Both the position numbers and the translations under genes were made by a program. From Dactylorhiza incarnata (taxonomy: Eukaryota > Streptophyta > Magnoliopsida > Asparagales > Orchidaceae): a stretch of 64,000 nt of DNA. The DNA is taken from the NCBI GenBank assembly GCA_033032865.1, contig JAWHQI010000239.1, forward strand, positions 3,072,001 to 3,136,000, written 5' to 3'. Below the pieces are notes generated by a model. That model was not told the origin of the DNA, did no database searches, and saw nothing but the letters and a program-made list of their open reading frames with translations. Numbering within the stretch: position 1 is the first letter of the stretch; every line of letters begins with the position of its first letter. This document shows, in pieces, positions 42,162 to 54,481 of the stretch.

Positions 42162-43310
42162 TGTTAAATTTTTGAAGTGGAAGTGGACTGTCCGGGCGGT
42201 CTGGTTTTTGGAGACCGCAGAGACCTCGCGAGCTCGGTGTGGCGATCTGGCTATTGAGATCGCGCGTCTCTAGTGTTGGCATCCTGTGTTGGTTTGCTGG
42301 TTGTGCCCAAGTGTTCCTATTTGGGTTGAGACCGGGAGGTCTAGTACTAGAGGTCTCTTCGGCGGTCTTGTAATTCGGTCTGCTTTAGATCGCTCTTGCG
42401 GTCTGCTGTGGTTCCGATCTTATGGGAGACCAGACGGGTTGTATGAGCCTAGTTCTTGCGGTCTGTTGTTGATCTGGTCAGATGATCATATGGTTCTTCT
42501 CCTGAAGAGATCGAGCGGTCTGCCAATTTGGAATAAAAGTGCTGTCATTATTGGACAGTTGCTTAAGTAAAAAAAAGGTTCTATTGTGACAGCGCGATCA
42601 GGTTACTGAGACTGTGTGCTTTAATAAGGAAGGTTACCATATCACTCTGTGGTGGTGATGACATCCGTTCGTTTGCCTATAAATAGAGGGGCAGGGGTAG
42701 CCATTCTAAACAAGTAAGAACTGTTAGGCAGCCAGCAGGTTCTGTCAGCATTCTTCCTATCTTTCCATCTTTGAATAAACCAGCTCGCCAGCGGTCTGTC
42801 TGGGCGAAATGTGTTTGGAGGTTCTTGATCTGTTTGCAGCAGGATCCGCTGATCTGGCGACCTTAAGCGGTCAGACGGTCTTGAGTGCGGTCTAGCAGCA
42901 GTGAGCAGTTCTTCTTCAAGTGTTTGCAGGATACTTCTGTGATCTTGAGACCGTGCGGTCTGGGCGATCAAGAAGTGCGAACAGTTTTGTTTTCAGCAGT
43001 TGTAATAAAGAGTAGCTCGTGCGGTCTAGCAGTTCACAGGTCAGCGACCTGTCATGTTCGTGCGGTCTCAGGGAAGCCGACGATCTTGCTCAGTTCCGGC
43101 GGTCTCAGTTTTCTGGTCACCAGTTCTTTGTGTTGCTTGTTCTCATCTATGTTTGCTCTTATAAATCATGTCTCTCCATGTATGCAACACATTGTAATAA
43201 GATTGTATTCAATTGAGATTCTCTTGCCTTCATTGTCACTAGTTAACATTTGTGAATTTGAATTGAAGTCTTCCCCTATCGTCTTCGTTCCATTCTCCAA
43301 AATTTTAACA
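42162..43310 (+). repeat. 3' LTR of copia D-plus
   Basis: Starts TGTTAAATTTTTG after the polypurine tract and ends CAAAATTTTAACA, a good terminal inversion. It aligns with the D-minus LTRs. TATAAATA is at 42678-42685. GCGGTC/GACCGC words occur more than a dozen times on both sides of the TATA box (for example GGCGGTCTGG at 42194, GAGACCGTGCGGTCTGGGCG at 42948). The right edge abuts a gypsy LTR; no target duplication can be checked because the left end is lost. Confidence 0.85.
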
Positions 43311-43911
43311 GGTTAGGCTTCATAACCACCTTTGGTGGTGTTTTATCAGCAAGTAGTGGAGGTAAGCATCCCTTGGAGACTGGAGATGGTTGGGTTAGCC
43401 TAGATTGAACTCACTCTTGAAGGCTAGGGCTTGTTCAACACTCCTTTCCATGGGTTTGACCTTTCTTGGTCAATCTTTGACAAATGGGGTGACATGGCAC
43501 TATCTTTGAGTGTCCTGGGTCCTATTAAAGTCTAATGGGGCTTAATTGCCATTCTAAGTGGTCAAGGTCAGATGTATTAGTTGATGTTCACCTAAAGTTG
43601 AATATATAGGTGATGTGTCACACCATGGTCGGCCATAGATGGTCTTAGTGCGTTCACCCTGACCAAGGCTCAACTTGGGCACCCATGACTCCCTTCACCC
43701 AATATGGGTAGTCATATGGTCCATACATACACACTTAAGCACTATAAAGGGTAAAATCTCATTTGGGAATAGAGCTCTTCTATGATATTTTTATACACCA
43801 CTAATGATCTAAGAGACTTGGAAGACTCCTCCTAGCTCATGGAGCAAGCTTAGGTGCACCAAACAAAGTCACCAAACTTCTACGATCCCTAATCAAAATT
43901 TGGATGTTACA
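43311..43911 (-). repeat. Gypsy LTR fragment (3' LTR of minus-strand remnant)
   Basis: On the minus strand it starts TGTAACATCCAAATTTTG (43911), preceded on the plus side by the gypsy tail 'aggactaaattcctc' (43930-43950) typical of the region before gypsy 3' LTRs. It runs to 43311, where the D-plus LTR cuts it. Confidence 0.6.
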
Positions 43912-45115
43912 AATCAACTCACCAAAGAGGAATTTAGTCCTCAAAATTAAGACAGAAACGCATTAAGGGAACTGAACATGCTATAAGAACAACAATCAAG
44001 ATAATTAAACATGTACCTTCTCTCAACAAATATGGGTACTTCTGCAGCAAAAGATCTACAGGATCCTAAGTGTAACTCAGATTAGACCACAATACCTTTA
44101 CCAATAGAACCTTCTAGCTTCGTAGCCGACGGGTCACCGATCCACAATACGAATAGGTTCCAAGAGAATGGATCAATTTGAATCTACCGGACCTGAGGGA
44201 ATAAGAACAGATTGGTCGGGGCTTATCAAAGCTCATCAAAGTGATGACACATGAAAGACATCATGATGGTTTCCCAACTCTGGCGGTAATTCCAATCGAT
44301 AATCTGCCGATCTTATGCTCTCAATAACAACATAAGATCTGACGTATTTGGGACTAAGCTTTCGACGTCCTTTGACTCTAGAAACTCTATGCACATTCTT
44401 AATCTTGAGAAACACTTTGTCACCAACTGCAAATTCAACGATGCGGTGCTTCACGTCAAAATATTTAGCTTGCTGACTCTGGCTTCAAGCATCCAATCAC
44501 AAATAAATCTAACAATTGCATCTACATCATCAATGTATTGCACCCCCTAAACCTTAGGACCTTCATCATGAACCCAAGAAAGAGGTGTCCTGCACCTTCT
44601 GTCATAAAGTGCTTCATAAGGGGACATACCAATACTAGATTGATGACTGTTACTATATGAGAATTCCACAAGTGGTTGAAGTATCTCCCATGGCTCATTG
44701 TAATCCAGGATATAAACCCAAAGTAGAACCTCCATTATTTGGTTAGTTCTCTCATTCTGTCTATCAGCATGAGGATGAAACGTAGTATTAAATGTCAATT
44801 TAGTTCCCAAGTATGCTTGAACCTTTATCCAATCATGCGATGTGAAGCGACCATCATGGTCTGACACTATGGACTTATGTACTCTGTGCTAACTCACAAC
44901 TTTCTCCACAAATAATTGCAAAAGAACGTTGCCATGATCACTCTGCCGGACAAGAATGTCAACAATTACCCAAACCGAATCATTTCCGGAACGAGAATGC
45001 GATAAACAAAGAAAAAAATCCATGGAGTTGTCCTCCGACTTCCACTGTGGAACTGGCAGTGGCTGTAGTAAATCTCCTAGACTCTTGAATTCTGCCTTTA
45101 CTAACTGTCAAGCTT
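43912..45115 (-). pseudogene. Ty3/gypsy integrase remnant
   Basis: Minus-strand pieces: 44867-44547 holds the end of the integrase core (SDHDGRFTS, TAFHP-like TTFHPHADRQNERTNQIME, SSIGMSPYEALYDRRCRTP) and 44454-44236 holds the C-terminal part (HRIVEFAVGDKVFLKI, LSPKYVRSYVV, LPPELGNHHDVFHVSSL). These match the equivalent parts of element E (61407-60679). Upstream, 45115-44870 still reads as degraded core sequence. The catalytic region is broken by stops. The left 320 bases (43912-44235) hold the 3' tail only. Confidence 0.7.
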
Positions 45116-45700
45116 GACAATGTGTTACATATCGAGTATTATCTTTATTCATTCCATGCAAAAATTAGGTATTTTTCATGTTCGTGTACATCTTAATCGC
45201 ACTAGGATGTACCGAAAACTTTGAATTATGGACTTCTTTCAAAAGCTCTCCCCGAATACCTCCAACAATTAGGATAAATAATAGGTGTTGAAAGTGAAGT
45301 AACCCCTATTTTAGATAGTAATCACCCTGCGAATCTCCTTGAAGAGTAGAGACGATTGCTGCAAAGATTAGAGCTTCCTTCTGAGTTATTCGATCCAATC
45401 TCGCATATCATATCGAACCTTTGTCTAGGATAAGAACTCTTTATAACTATCTATGCTTTCCTAATGAATTGGTGTGATTCCCATGGATAGAAGTCTCATA
45501 AAGCTATTATAGACATGATGCCTCCTACCCAATGCATCATCAACAGAATTTGCCTTGCCCGGGTGATTGTGTAGATCAAAATCATAATCACACAAGAAAT
45601 CAATCCAGTGTCTCTACCTTAGATTCATATATTTTTGAGTGTAAATATACTTAAGGCTATTGTAAAACAAATATATTTCACATTTGTGACCATATATTTA
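45116..45700 (-). pseudogene. Ty3/gypsy RNase H/connection remnant
   Basis: No long frame. Reading the minus strand across stops at 45680-45530 shows words close to the family RNase H end (YFFTQK-like, then DYDFDLHNHPGKAN, and DALGRR). Element E has [16 protein letters not shown] here. The rest is too decayed to place. Confidence 0.55.
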
Positions 45701-45919
45701 ACATCCCCTTTTCTTCTATGCCCCTACTGTGGATTAGGTCATGAGAAGTGTCATGACATGTGATCTAGGGAAGGAATTTGACCATAGAAGCCTAGGTGAC
45801 CCAGAGAAATCAACTAAACCACCCTTGACCTATCTAGGTTAACCAACACTAATATGGGACAATTAGACTCCAACTGACCAAATTGACCTCACCCATACCC
45901 TCCTAACTATTAAGGGAGA

Positions 45920-46736
45920 TGTTAATTTTTTTTATTTGGATTGTTTAGGAGTAAGCAGGAGTTGCATCAACTGAGTTATAGCCAAACAACCACAATGTCA
46001 CAGCAACACAAAAGACTTTATTGAATCACAAAACTTGATTACAGTGTGAGGTATACATGCGAGACATGATTCATAAGAATCACGAAGAAGAGAAGAACAA
46101 AACACCAAAAAAGCAAAACTGGCGGCTTGACAAGCAGAGACCGCACAGACCGCTGAACTCCAGAAACCACCCAACTTGACCTGAGACCGCAAACAGTTCT
46201 CGTTATGAATGACGGGCCATGCACCCCTATTTATAGGCGACAAGACGGATGTTGTCACCGCCGCAAGAGAGATACAAGCACCACCCGCCAGATCGCCAGC
46301 GGTCTCACAGAGCAGACTGCGCGATCAGACCCCTTGGACAACCTTCCGCCCAAGACCGCAGATCAGCAGGCAGACTGCGCTCAAGCCGCGCGAACACAAG
46401 ACCGCGCACAAGCCGCGCGGACACAAGACACTCCTTCCTTAGATCGCCAAGAGCAAACAAGGAACATCTGGCTGACTTCAGACAAGTCGCCAGATCGCCC
46501 AGCATAAGCCGCCTGGTCAGGCGGTTACATAAGAACAGACCTCCCAGTCTTCTACAAAGAAGATAGATAGACCAAGCAGAACAACTCGGGAAGAGACCGC
46601 AACAAACAGGAACAGGCCGGCCGACCAGCAGACCGCCAGAACAGACCGGCAGATCACCAACACAGACTGCGCGGTCTCTGCGGTCTCCTAAATCAGACCG
46701 CCGGCCACTTTCCACTTCACTTCAATAATTTCAACA
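45920..46736 (-). repeat. 3' LTR of D-minus
   Basis: Minus strand: starts TGTTGAAATTATTGAAG (46736) after the polypurine tract CAAGGGGG and ends AAATTAACA (45920). TATAAATA reads at 46235-46228. GACCGC/GCGGTC words cluster at 46280-46700. Confidence 0.9.
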
Positions 46737-47206
46737 CCCCCCTTGAAGTGGGAAGTGGAAACTAGCCCGAGTAAACTCTGCAACCGAGTAAACGATCCCT
46801 TTGCTAGCGGCTTTGTGAAAATGTCTGCAACATTGTCCGCACTCCGAACATGCTCGACCATAAGAGATCCTCCCAACACCTTTTCACGAATGAAATGGTG
46901 TTCAATCTCAATATGCTTGGTCCTCGCGTGACAGACTGGATTATTAACCAGCTTGGGAGCACTCTCATTGTCCCCGTGTAGCATAGTGGGACCTCGAACC
47001 TCCTCATGAACGTTCTCCACCAACATCCTAAGCCAAACGGCTTCCTGAGCTGCCAAGGCCGAAGCCTTGTATTCCGCTTCTGTGGTAGATATAGACGCTG
47101 AGTCCTACTTTTTGCTGCACCAAGAAATAGCTGTGGGACCTGTCATAAAGACAAAACCAGACGTTGATCTCTGATCATCCACGTCTCCCCCATAATCAGC
47201 ATCCAT
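46737..47206 (-). pseudogene. D-minus RNase H
   Basis: Frame 47056-46688 has AAQEAVWLRML, LHGDNESAPKLVNN, HIEIEHHFIREKV and VADIFTKPLAKG; the frame runs on into the LTR. The N-terminal part (47206-47057) is shifted and has stops; DADYGG-like and a STTEAEYKA stretch can be read in other frames. RNase H is the last domain before the polypurine tract. Confidence 0.75.
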
Positions 47207-48094
47207 TTATCCAAGCAACTCCAAGCTTGACCCTCTCCTATATAAGAGACCCAAATCAGAGGTCGGCTTCACATATTTCAAAATTCCTTTTGCCGTCAGA
47301 AGATGAGGCTTCCGTGGCTCCACCATGTACCGACTCACTTTGCCAACTGCATAAGCAATATCTGGCCTTGTGATGGTCAAATAGATCAAGATCCCAACTA
47401 GAGCTCGGAAAACCAACGGATCAGATAGAACTCTCCCCTCATCCTTCTGAAGTTTATGATGTTGTTCCAGAGGTATAGAGCTGCTCTTCCCTTCCTCCAT
47501 GCTGAATCGTAGAATAATCTGCTCCGCATATCCAGCCTGAGAAATTAGCACTCCGCTCTCCCGCTTCTGAACCTCGAGTCCAAGGAAATGGTAAAGCTCA
47601 TCCAGATCCTTCATCTCAAACCTGATAGCAAGCTCGGCTCACAGCCTTGCTACTGCCTCCTTCGAGTTCCCGGTGACAATCATGTCATCCACATACAGTA
47701 GAACAATAACCCGAAGCGCCCCCTCCTTCTTGACAAACATGCTAGAATCAGAGTCTGAAGCAAAGAACCCGCAGAATAGAAGATACTCCGCGATCTTTCC
47801 ATACCACGCCCGAGGCGCTTGCTTCAACCCATACAGGGCTTTCTTTAGTTTGCAGACGTAGTCCGGACACTCCTCCAAGATGAAGCCCGACGGTTGGATC
47901 ATGAAGATATCCTTGACAATCTCTCCGTATAAGAAAGCATTCTTCACGTCGAGCTGCCAAATCTCCCATCCACTGGATGTCGCCAAAGCAATAACAAATC
48001 GAACCGAGGTCATCTTTGCTACTGGACTGAACGTCTCATCATAATCTTCTCCATACTGCTGTGAGAACCCGCGAGCCACAAGGCGAGCCTTGTA
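47207..48094 (-). pseudogene. D-minus reverse transcriptase
   Basis: Frame 48079-47639 has ARGFSQQYGEDYDETFSPVA, QLDVKNAFLYG, LYGLKQAPRAWY and the intact catalytic LLYVDDMIV. After a shift near 47625 it continues at 47614-47207 with LYHFLGLEVQK and TRPDIAYAVGK. A stop at 48092 separates it from the upstream linker. Apart from two shifts the domain is well kept. Confidence 0.85.
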
Positions 48095-49648
48095 TCACTC
48101 GATCGTGCCGTCAGCTTTCTTCTTGAGCTTATAAACCCATTTGCATGTCACAGGGGTAATGCCCTTGGGCCTGGGCACTAGAGACCAAGTCTCATTCTTC
48201 TTGAGAGCATCCATCTCTTGCATTGCAATGTCCCACTGCTTCACGCCTTTGGCCTTCTCAAAGCTCGATGGCTCCCTCTCATCCAAGAGACCAGCAAAGA
48301 AACATGAGACAAAGCTCACCATGTTTCCTCCTGTGTATCGATCAGGTGGCTTGATAGTCCTCTTCGACCTCCTAAGAGGTTGCTCCTGACTAACCACCTC
48401 CTCAGCTGCTTCTTCTGTGCTAGCTCCTCTTCCATATGAACTTGGAGCATTGCTCCCCCTGCTTTCAGAACCTGAAGCCTCCATATCTGAGCTTGACACA
48501 ACTGGAGCTCCTGGTGAAACAGGCAACTCCACTCGAAGATTTTCCGCAGCCTTCCCTTGTTCATCAACCCTGCTCTCTGGTAGTTCAACTCCTGAACTCC
48601 CCTTGTAGGAAGTCACCTCATCAAACACCATATCCCGAGATACCACTGATCTCTGTGTCTCTGGATCCATGCATCTCCATCTCTTCTTCCGCTCATCATA
48701 TCCAACAAAGACTAGCTTCCTTGCTTTCACATCTAGCTTTATCCGAAGAGCATCAGGGATATGCACATAACAAGTTGACCCGAACAACCGAAGGTGTGCA
48801 ACACTCGGCTTCTCCTTGAACATCAGTTCGTGAGGGGTCTTCATGTTGATAGGACTTAGAGGCATCTTGTTGATGATGTATGCCGCACAAGACATTCCCT
48901 CCGCCCAAAAGGACTTTGGGATACTCTTGGCATAAAGCCAGCATTTGCAGGTTTCCGTCAGATGACGGATCTTCCTCACCGCAACGCCATTTTGCTGTGG
49001 AGTATAGGCATAAGTGAGCTCTCTCCGGATGTCGTGCTTCCTGCAAAAACTTGAGAACTCACCAGAGGTGAACTCCCCACCATTGTCAGTTCTCAATTTT
49101 TTCACCCGCGGGCCTAACCGACCTTCCACCAGCTCCTTGAACTCCACAAACTTCGCAAAATCTTTTGACTTCTCTTTTAGAAAAAACACCCAGATATATC
49201 TGGTGTAATCGTCAATCAACACCAACATATATTTGTTGCCTCCAAGGCTTGGGGTGGCAGTCGGTCCCATCAAATCACCGTGAATGCACTCCAACGGCTC
49301 TTTGCATCTTGTTTGCAATTTATCAAATGGAAGTCGATGAGACTTGCCAAACTGACATCCCGCACAAACATGACCGTCTCCATAGGAAGACAAGCTAGGC
49401 AAGCCCTTGATAAGGCCCCTTACCGCCATAGCCTTCAATCTATCCATGCCTACAGGCCCCAACCTTTCATGCCAGATAGCCGCGCTATCGTTGGTCTTCA
49501 TCTTGTCAACATAGGTACTTGTCGATAACACGAACAAGTCCTTTACCCGCTTTTCAATATGGATAACATCTCCATTTATCTCCGGTTAAGTTTTAAGAAA
49601 CTTCACTTCTGTTGGGCCAAATAGAACGTGATAACCGGCATCGATCTT
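48095..49648 (-). pseudogene. D-minus integrase and linker to RT
   Basis: 480-residue frame 49537-48095. The pre-integrase region has AAIWHERLGPVG and CAGCQFGKSHR (the usual H is missing in part). Core sites are CIHGDLMGP, LRTDNGGEFTS and, at the third site, GVAVRKIRHL, where the family has a Glu (GVAERK); here it is Val, so the catalytic triad is broken. Then come FVGYDERKKRWRCMDPE, a Ser/Gly-rich linker and the RT start (KGVKQWDIAMQEMDALKKNET). A frameshift upstream (49538-49648) separates it from the protease. Confidence 0.85.
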
Positions 49649-50515
49649 TTAGAAGAGATTCTTCTTCATACCAGGTACGTGATAAACACTCCTCAATGTG
49701 AGTGGACCCTTATCACTGCTCAGATAGACAACACCTTCTTGTTCTACTGAATGAACAGAATTATCAGCCATAATGACAACATCATTACCTGAGTAAGGTG
49801 CCAAAGAAGAGAACTTTGATTCATCCCCGGTGAGGTGATGCCCACACACTAAATCCACGATCCAATCCTCTACGAAGTTGATGGTAGCCAAGGCCTTAAC
49901 GGGCATCGCCGTCATATAGGCCGCAAAGGCTCCTCCCCATCCAGCTTCATCAGACTTTGGCTTCTCCTTCTCCGCTGCATGTCCCGGCTGAAGATTAACC
50001 CGGCAATCCTTCTTGAAGTGGCCGGTCTTATTGCACCTGAAGCACCTTGGTGCCTCTCCCTTCTTCTTCCTATCAGACTTAGAAGCATTACCCCTACCCT
50101 GCTGACCTGAAGTAGAGGGTCCATCATGACCTGGCTTCTTCTTCTCCCATTTCTTCTTCTTCTTCCGAGAGAACAACACATCACTATCTCCCCCAGAAAT
50201 AGAAGTCCCTGCCATCTGTCTTGCCAAACTTTCCTGCGAAGCAAGTAAGTTCTCTAGCTCCAACAGAGATGTTTGATTTGCCCAACCCTGAACTGATATC
50301 ACAAAGGCAAGATACTCCTTCCGCAACCCGCGGATGATATGCCTCTTCAGTTTTTCCTCCGAGATGGGCTCATCAGGGTCCAATGTAGAAATCTCTACTG
50401 TGAGGTTCTTCATCTTGAGAAAGAAGGTAGAGATAGAAAGATCACCTTGAGTGGCCTTCGCCAACTCATTTTCAATAAACTGTAGCCGAGCTACATTCTT
50501 CTCAAAGACGTCCAA
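49649..50515 (-). pseudogene. D-minus gag body and protease
   Basis: 288-residue frame. The gag body has LQFIENELAKATQGD and EEKLKRHIIRGL, a Lys-rich basic patch and one CCHC knuckle CFRCNKTGHFKKDC. The protease site reads WIVDLVCGHHLTGD, where the family has DSG, so the catalytic Asp is followed by LV instead of SG and activity is unlikely. It ends with VYHVPGMKKNLF. The N-terminus is in another frame (50789-50559). Confidence 0.85.
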
Positions 50516-50789
50516 ATCTCAGCAACAGATTTACATCCAATGATGTGATCAAACAGCTCTAGTGGATAGCCCTCTTGAGTGTGAACTCTGCCTTTGCATT
50601 AGTCCTCCTCCAAAGTCTCACCTCTGCCATATTATCTCCTGCTAGAAACACTTCTTGTGTGTCTTCTCCTCCAACTATCTGGCATAGATCCTCGCCAAGT
50701 AAGTAACTCTCCATACACGACCTCCATTCCTTGTAGTTAGTCGATGTGAGGAGTTCAATACCAAGTCCTCTTGCGTATCCAACTTCCAT
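50516..50789 (-). pseudogene. D-minus gag N-terminus
   Basis: The ATG at 50789 gives MEVGYARGLGIELLTS, then NYKEWRSCMESYLLGEDL, a DUF4219-type gag start 74 bases after the PBS. A frameshift at 50515-50560 disconnects it from the gag body. Confidence 0.8.
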
Positions 50790-50862
50790 GGAAATCTATG
50801 TGGTCTCTTCTTCACAAAGACTATGGCAACTCAAGTTGATCACTGCTTATCAACTCCAACAA

Positions 50863-50878
50863 CCTCGATCTGATACCA
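50863..50878 (-). other. Primer binding site of D-minus
   Basis: TGGTATCAGATCGAGG directly after the LTR end; initiator tRNA-Met type with one altered base compared with TGGTATCAGAGC. Confidence 0.85.
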
Positions 50879-51707
50879 TGTTAAAATTTTTGATTTGGAT
50901 TGTGTAGGAGTAAGCAGGAGTTGCATCAACTGAGTTATAGCCAAACAACCACAATGCCACAGCAACACAAAAGACTTTATTGAATCACAAAACTTGATTA
51001 CAGTGCGAGGTATACATGGCGAGACATGATTCATAAGAATCACGAAGAAGAGAAGAACAAAACACCAAAAAAGCAAAACTGGCGGCTTGACAAGCAGAGA
51101 CCGCACAGACCGCTGAACTCCAGAAATCGCTCGGCTTGACCTGAGACCGCACAGTTCTTGTTATGAATGACGGGCCATGCACCCCTATTTATTGGCGACA
51201 AGATGGATGTCGTCACCACCGTCAGAGAGATACAATCACCACCTCTAGATCGCCAGCGGTCTCACAGAGTAGACCGCGCGATCACACCACTTGGACAACC
51301 TTCCGTCCAAGACCGCAGATCAGCAGGTAGACCGCGCTCAAGCCACGCGAACAAAAGACTGTGCACAAGCCGCGCGGACACAAGACACTCCTTCCTTAGA
51401 TTGCCAAGAGCAAACAAGGAACATCTGGCCGACTTCAGACAAGTCACCAGATCGCCCAGCATAAGCCGCCCGGTCAGGCGGTTACATAAGAATAGACCAC
51501 CCAGTCTTCTACAAAGAAGATAGACAGACCAAGCAGAACAACTCGGGAAGAGACAGCAACAAACAGGAACAGGACGGCCGACCAGCAGACCGCCAGAACA
51601 GACCGGCAGAGCCAGACCGGCAGATCACCAACACAGACCGCGCGGTCTCTGCGGTCTCCAAAATCAGACCGCCGGCCACCTTCCACTTCACTTCAACAAT
51701 TTCAATA
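50879..51707 (-). repeat. 5' LTR of D-minus
   Basis: Minus strand from 51707 (..ATTGAAATTGTTGAAG) to 50879 (..AAAATTTTAACA). The first base pair differs from the 3' LTR (TATTGAA versus TGTTGAA). The TATA box reads AATAAATA (51193-51186), altered from TATAAATA of the 3' LTR. GACCGC/GCGGTC words lie at 51250-51670. Confidence 0.9.
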
Positions 51708-54481
51708 GGAGACAATTAGGTCAAATAGTACATTGGGCTAACTCAATTTCATGAAATTGACCAAAGACAACTTTGGGTCAACTTAGCCCAATTCAACCCT
51801 AAGTGACTCAATTGGTCTTCAATTGATCAAATTGACCCCAAAAACTACATTCCTAACCCTATCAGGGAGTCATTGAACCATAAACCACACCATGAGGTCA
51901 ACCAAATCACTCAATTTGACCAAAGTGAAACTTAGGTCAATTTAGGTCAAATCAACCCTAAATGGGTCTATTGGCCCAATGTGGACCCCACCATGTCCCA
52001 ACCAACATGGCATGGTGCCATAAGACCCATGACAACCCAATTAGGTCAACCCTAATATTGGTTGACCAGGTCAACCAAGACAGTCAACCTTGGTCAAATT
52101 AGGCCTAAAATGTGAATTATGGTAATTTGATTAATTTCCATGGGCTAAGACCAACATGGACAGCCCACCCTATAGTCAATGATCATATTTACCACCCATG
52201 CCATCCAATTTCTGGAAGTGGTGACATGGCAAGGTGGATTTAAGTTTTTTCGCAATTTTTGGAAGAGGATTCAATGCATATTCATGGTTTGAGTGCCAAG
52301 GGATACTCATTTCCCCCCTCCCCCCCCCCCCAATGCACTCCCCTCAACTTCCCACGAATTCTGGAATCAATTCCCTATGGAATTGGAACCAATTGGTGGC
52401 TGGAGGAGGAATCTCATGCAATGTCCGAAATGACCATTAATGGCACTTCATCATTAATCCCTCCTCACTCCAATAGGACTACTCCATTAGCTTTAGAAGG
52501 TGGAAGGGAGTCAGAATAGTGCGTTTCATTGAAACATTTGTTGAAGAATTAAGAGATCGATAAGGAGAACAACTTGAATGGGGGCGGCCATGGAAAATCT
52601 GGGAAACAACCACCATCAAGCCTGATTGGAGATCGGATTATCCTCCTCTCCTCTCTTACTAGATCCTTAGATCATTTAGGGTAGGATTCGGGCTCAAGAG
52701 AGCTAGATCCATCACCGTGAAAACTCACATTTTGGTCAAAATTTTCCACTCCTAAAACACCTATACACGCAGTTTTCGGCGGCCAAATCACCAACAATTG
52801 CCGACCACCACCTCAGCGGAGGTGGTGGTGGTGGTGGTGGTCGGCCTTGTGGAGGAGGGGATGGCCGGGAAATGGAGTTGGATGTTGCTCCAGGTAGGTT
52901 GTATCTCAGCCCTTGGCTGAGTGGAGAAGATGACTAGGAATCACATGATAGGCTTTAAGAGGTGTGATGTATGATGTTATATGTGTATAGCTTAGATCAT
53001 ATTAAATATTAAATATGTCACACTTTTTACTGAATTTTCAAAGCCATTTTTGAGTACCATAGAGGTTGGTTTAGTTCTAGTCATGAACATAAAATTTGTT
53101 GCCCTTTGTCTCTAGTTCCAAGGGAATTTTTTATCACCTCAATTGGTTCCCAACAGCTCCCAAAATCTCCATTTTATTGGAGGGTGTCCTAAAGGGTCTG
53201 AAATACTTATTCAATGGGTCTGAAATTTGAACATGTATGAGTCATACCTATAAACACCTACAGTACAGGAATCAGAATTTTTGGAAAGTGTTTTTCTGTA
53301 GTTTTGAAACTACTTAATAAATCATGCACATGATAGATATACAGTTAGATCACTTCAATTTGACCCAAATCTTAGTTGGAATGTAGATTAGGGTATCATA
53401 AGACTCTGGTAAAAATTTGAAACCATTTGGAGCTCTTCATGTGTATGTATTCCACTTGCATGAAAATCTAGTTAATGAAATTTGGTGTGCATGTAGCACA
53501 AATGTGTTTTCTGATTTTATCACAGATGGCTTGATGTCTGTCAATGAAATTTTGGCCCTGCAAATGTCATTATGAAATTTATCATCTCTGGTGAGATTAG
53601 GATTTTTTTTGGGAATTATAAATCCTAGGTTTTTATTTAATGGTAAATGTGTCACAACTTAAATTAATGAAATAAAAGTGACCAAATAACATTGGAAAAC
53701 TATTAATTTCTGTCACATGCCATGTTAGTTCATATTACATCCCAAGCAATTTTATTAGAATTTTTTGGAGTCTTTTACCTTGAGGAATATCAATAATATC
53801 ATTTGTCACATTTAAGTATGTTTGAATTATTTATGGTCAAAACATCCTAGAAAATTCTAAATCTCTGGCTAGCTAATTTGTGTAGCATTACGAACCTCTG
53901 CTAATATTTCTGGAATTTTTGGAAAGATAATTTAGGTACCTCTTTTGTGTAGTGACACTCGGGGTTTAATATTCATTTATTGAAACAATAGACAAAATGT
54001 ATAGGGAAAACTACAAAACTCTGTCCAGCATATTATTTTGTCAATATGCACTTGTGATAATTTATGTAGAACAATTTGACATTTGCATTTAGTACTTGAT
54101 GCGTAAATTGACTAAGTGTCACATATTTGTTAATAATGTATTTTGACCAAATTATCTTATGAAATATTTGAATCTCTGGAAATTTACTTTAAATGACATG
54201 TTAAACCTCAGGAATTTATTTTAGATGTATTGGCCATGTAGGTTATGGTGACTCACACATGACTTGAATAACACAATGTGAACGATATTGGTCTGCGTAT
54301 AGTATAAACATAATTTGTTGATTTCACCAGTGGAATAACTTTAGAAAATGATGGATTCTTGATAGAACATTAGTGTGATCATGTTGCATCTCTTGAATTA
54401 TCTCAGAGCATAAAGATTAGAGTGATTGGAGTTTGCACTATTCACTTGATTAAGAGAGTTAGAAATGAGCTGCGTATAACA

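Larger units (their letters stand above)
45920..51707 (-). mobile_element. Complete copia D-minus with GGAGA target duplication
   Basis: Two LTRs (45920-46736 and 50879-51707) in the same orientation, with GGAGA at 45915-45919 and 51708-51712. The LTRs look very similar over the stretches compared by eye, so insertion was fairly recent. It carries PBS, gag, PR, INT, RT, RNase H and polypurine tract in copia order, but with frameshifts, so it is structurally complete and probably not autonomous. It lies inside the gypsy LTR above and is therefore younger than it. Confidence 0.92.
45708..54481 (+). repeat. Gypsy LTR (plus strand), interrupted by D-minus
   Basis: Begins near TTTAACATCCCC (45708), is cut by D-minus (45920-51707) and resumes to about 54481, some 3.0 kb without the insert. 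GGTCAA/TTGACC words are dense at 45770-45910 and 51710-52120. A GGT microsatellite (52817-52843) and the GATGGCCGGGAAAT word (52860) match the element E LTR in reverse orientation (59190-59170 region), as do GACTCTGGTAAAAATTT (53402) and GGTCTGCGTATAGTA (54290). It is thus the same family as 57391-60502. The 3' end is approximate. No gene is inside, apart from D-minus. Confidence 0.6.

Noticed and set aside
46209..46566. Plus-strand frames in the D-minus LTRs (also 51167-51523)
   Set aside because: They occur in both LTRs as reverse complement of U3 repeats and lack domains.
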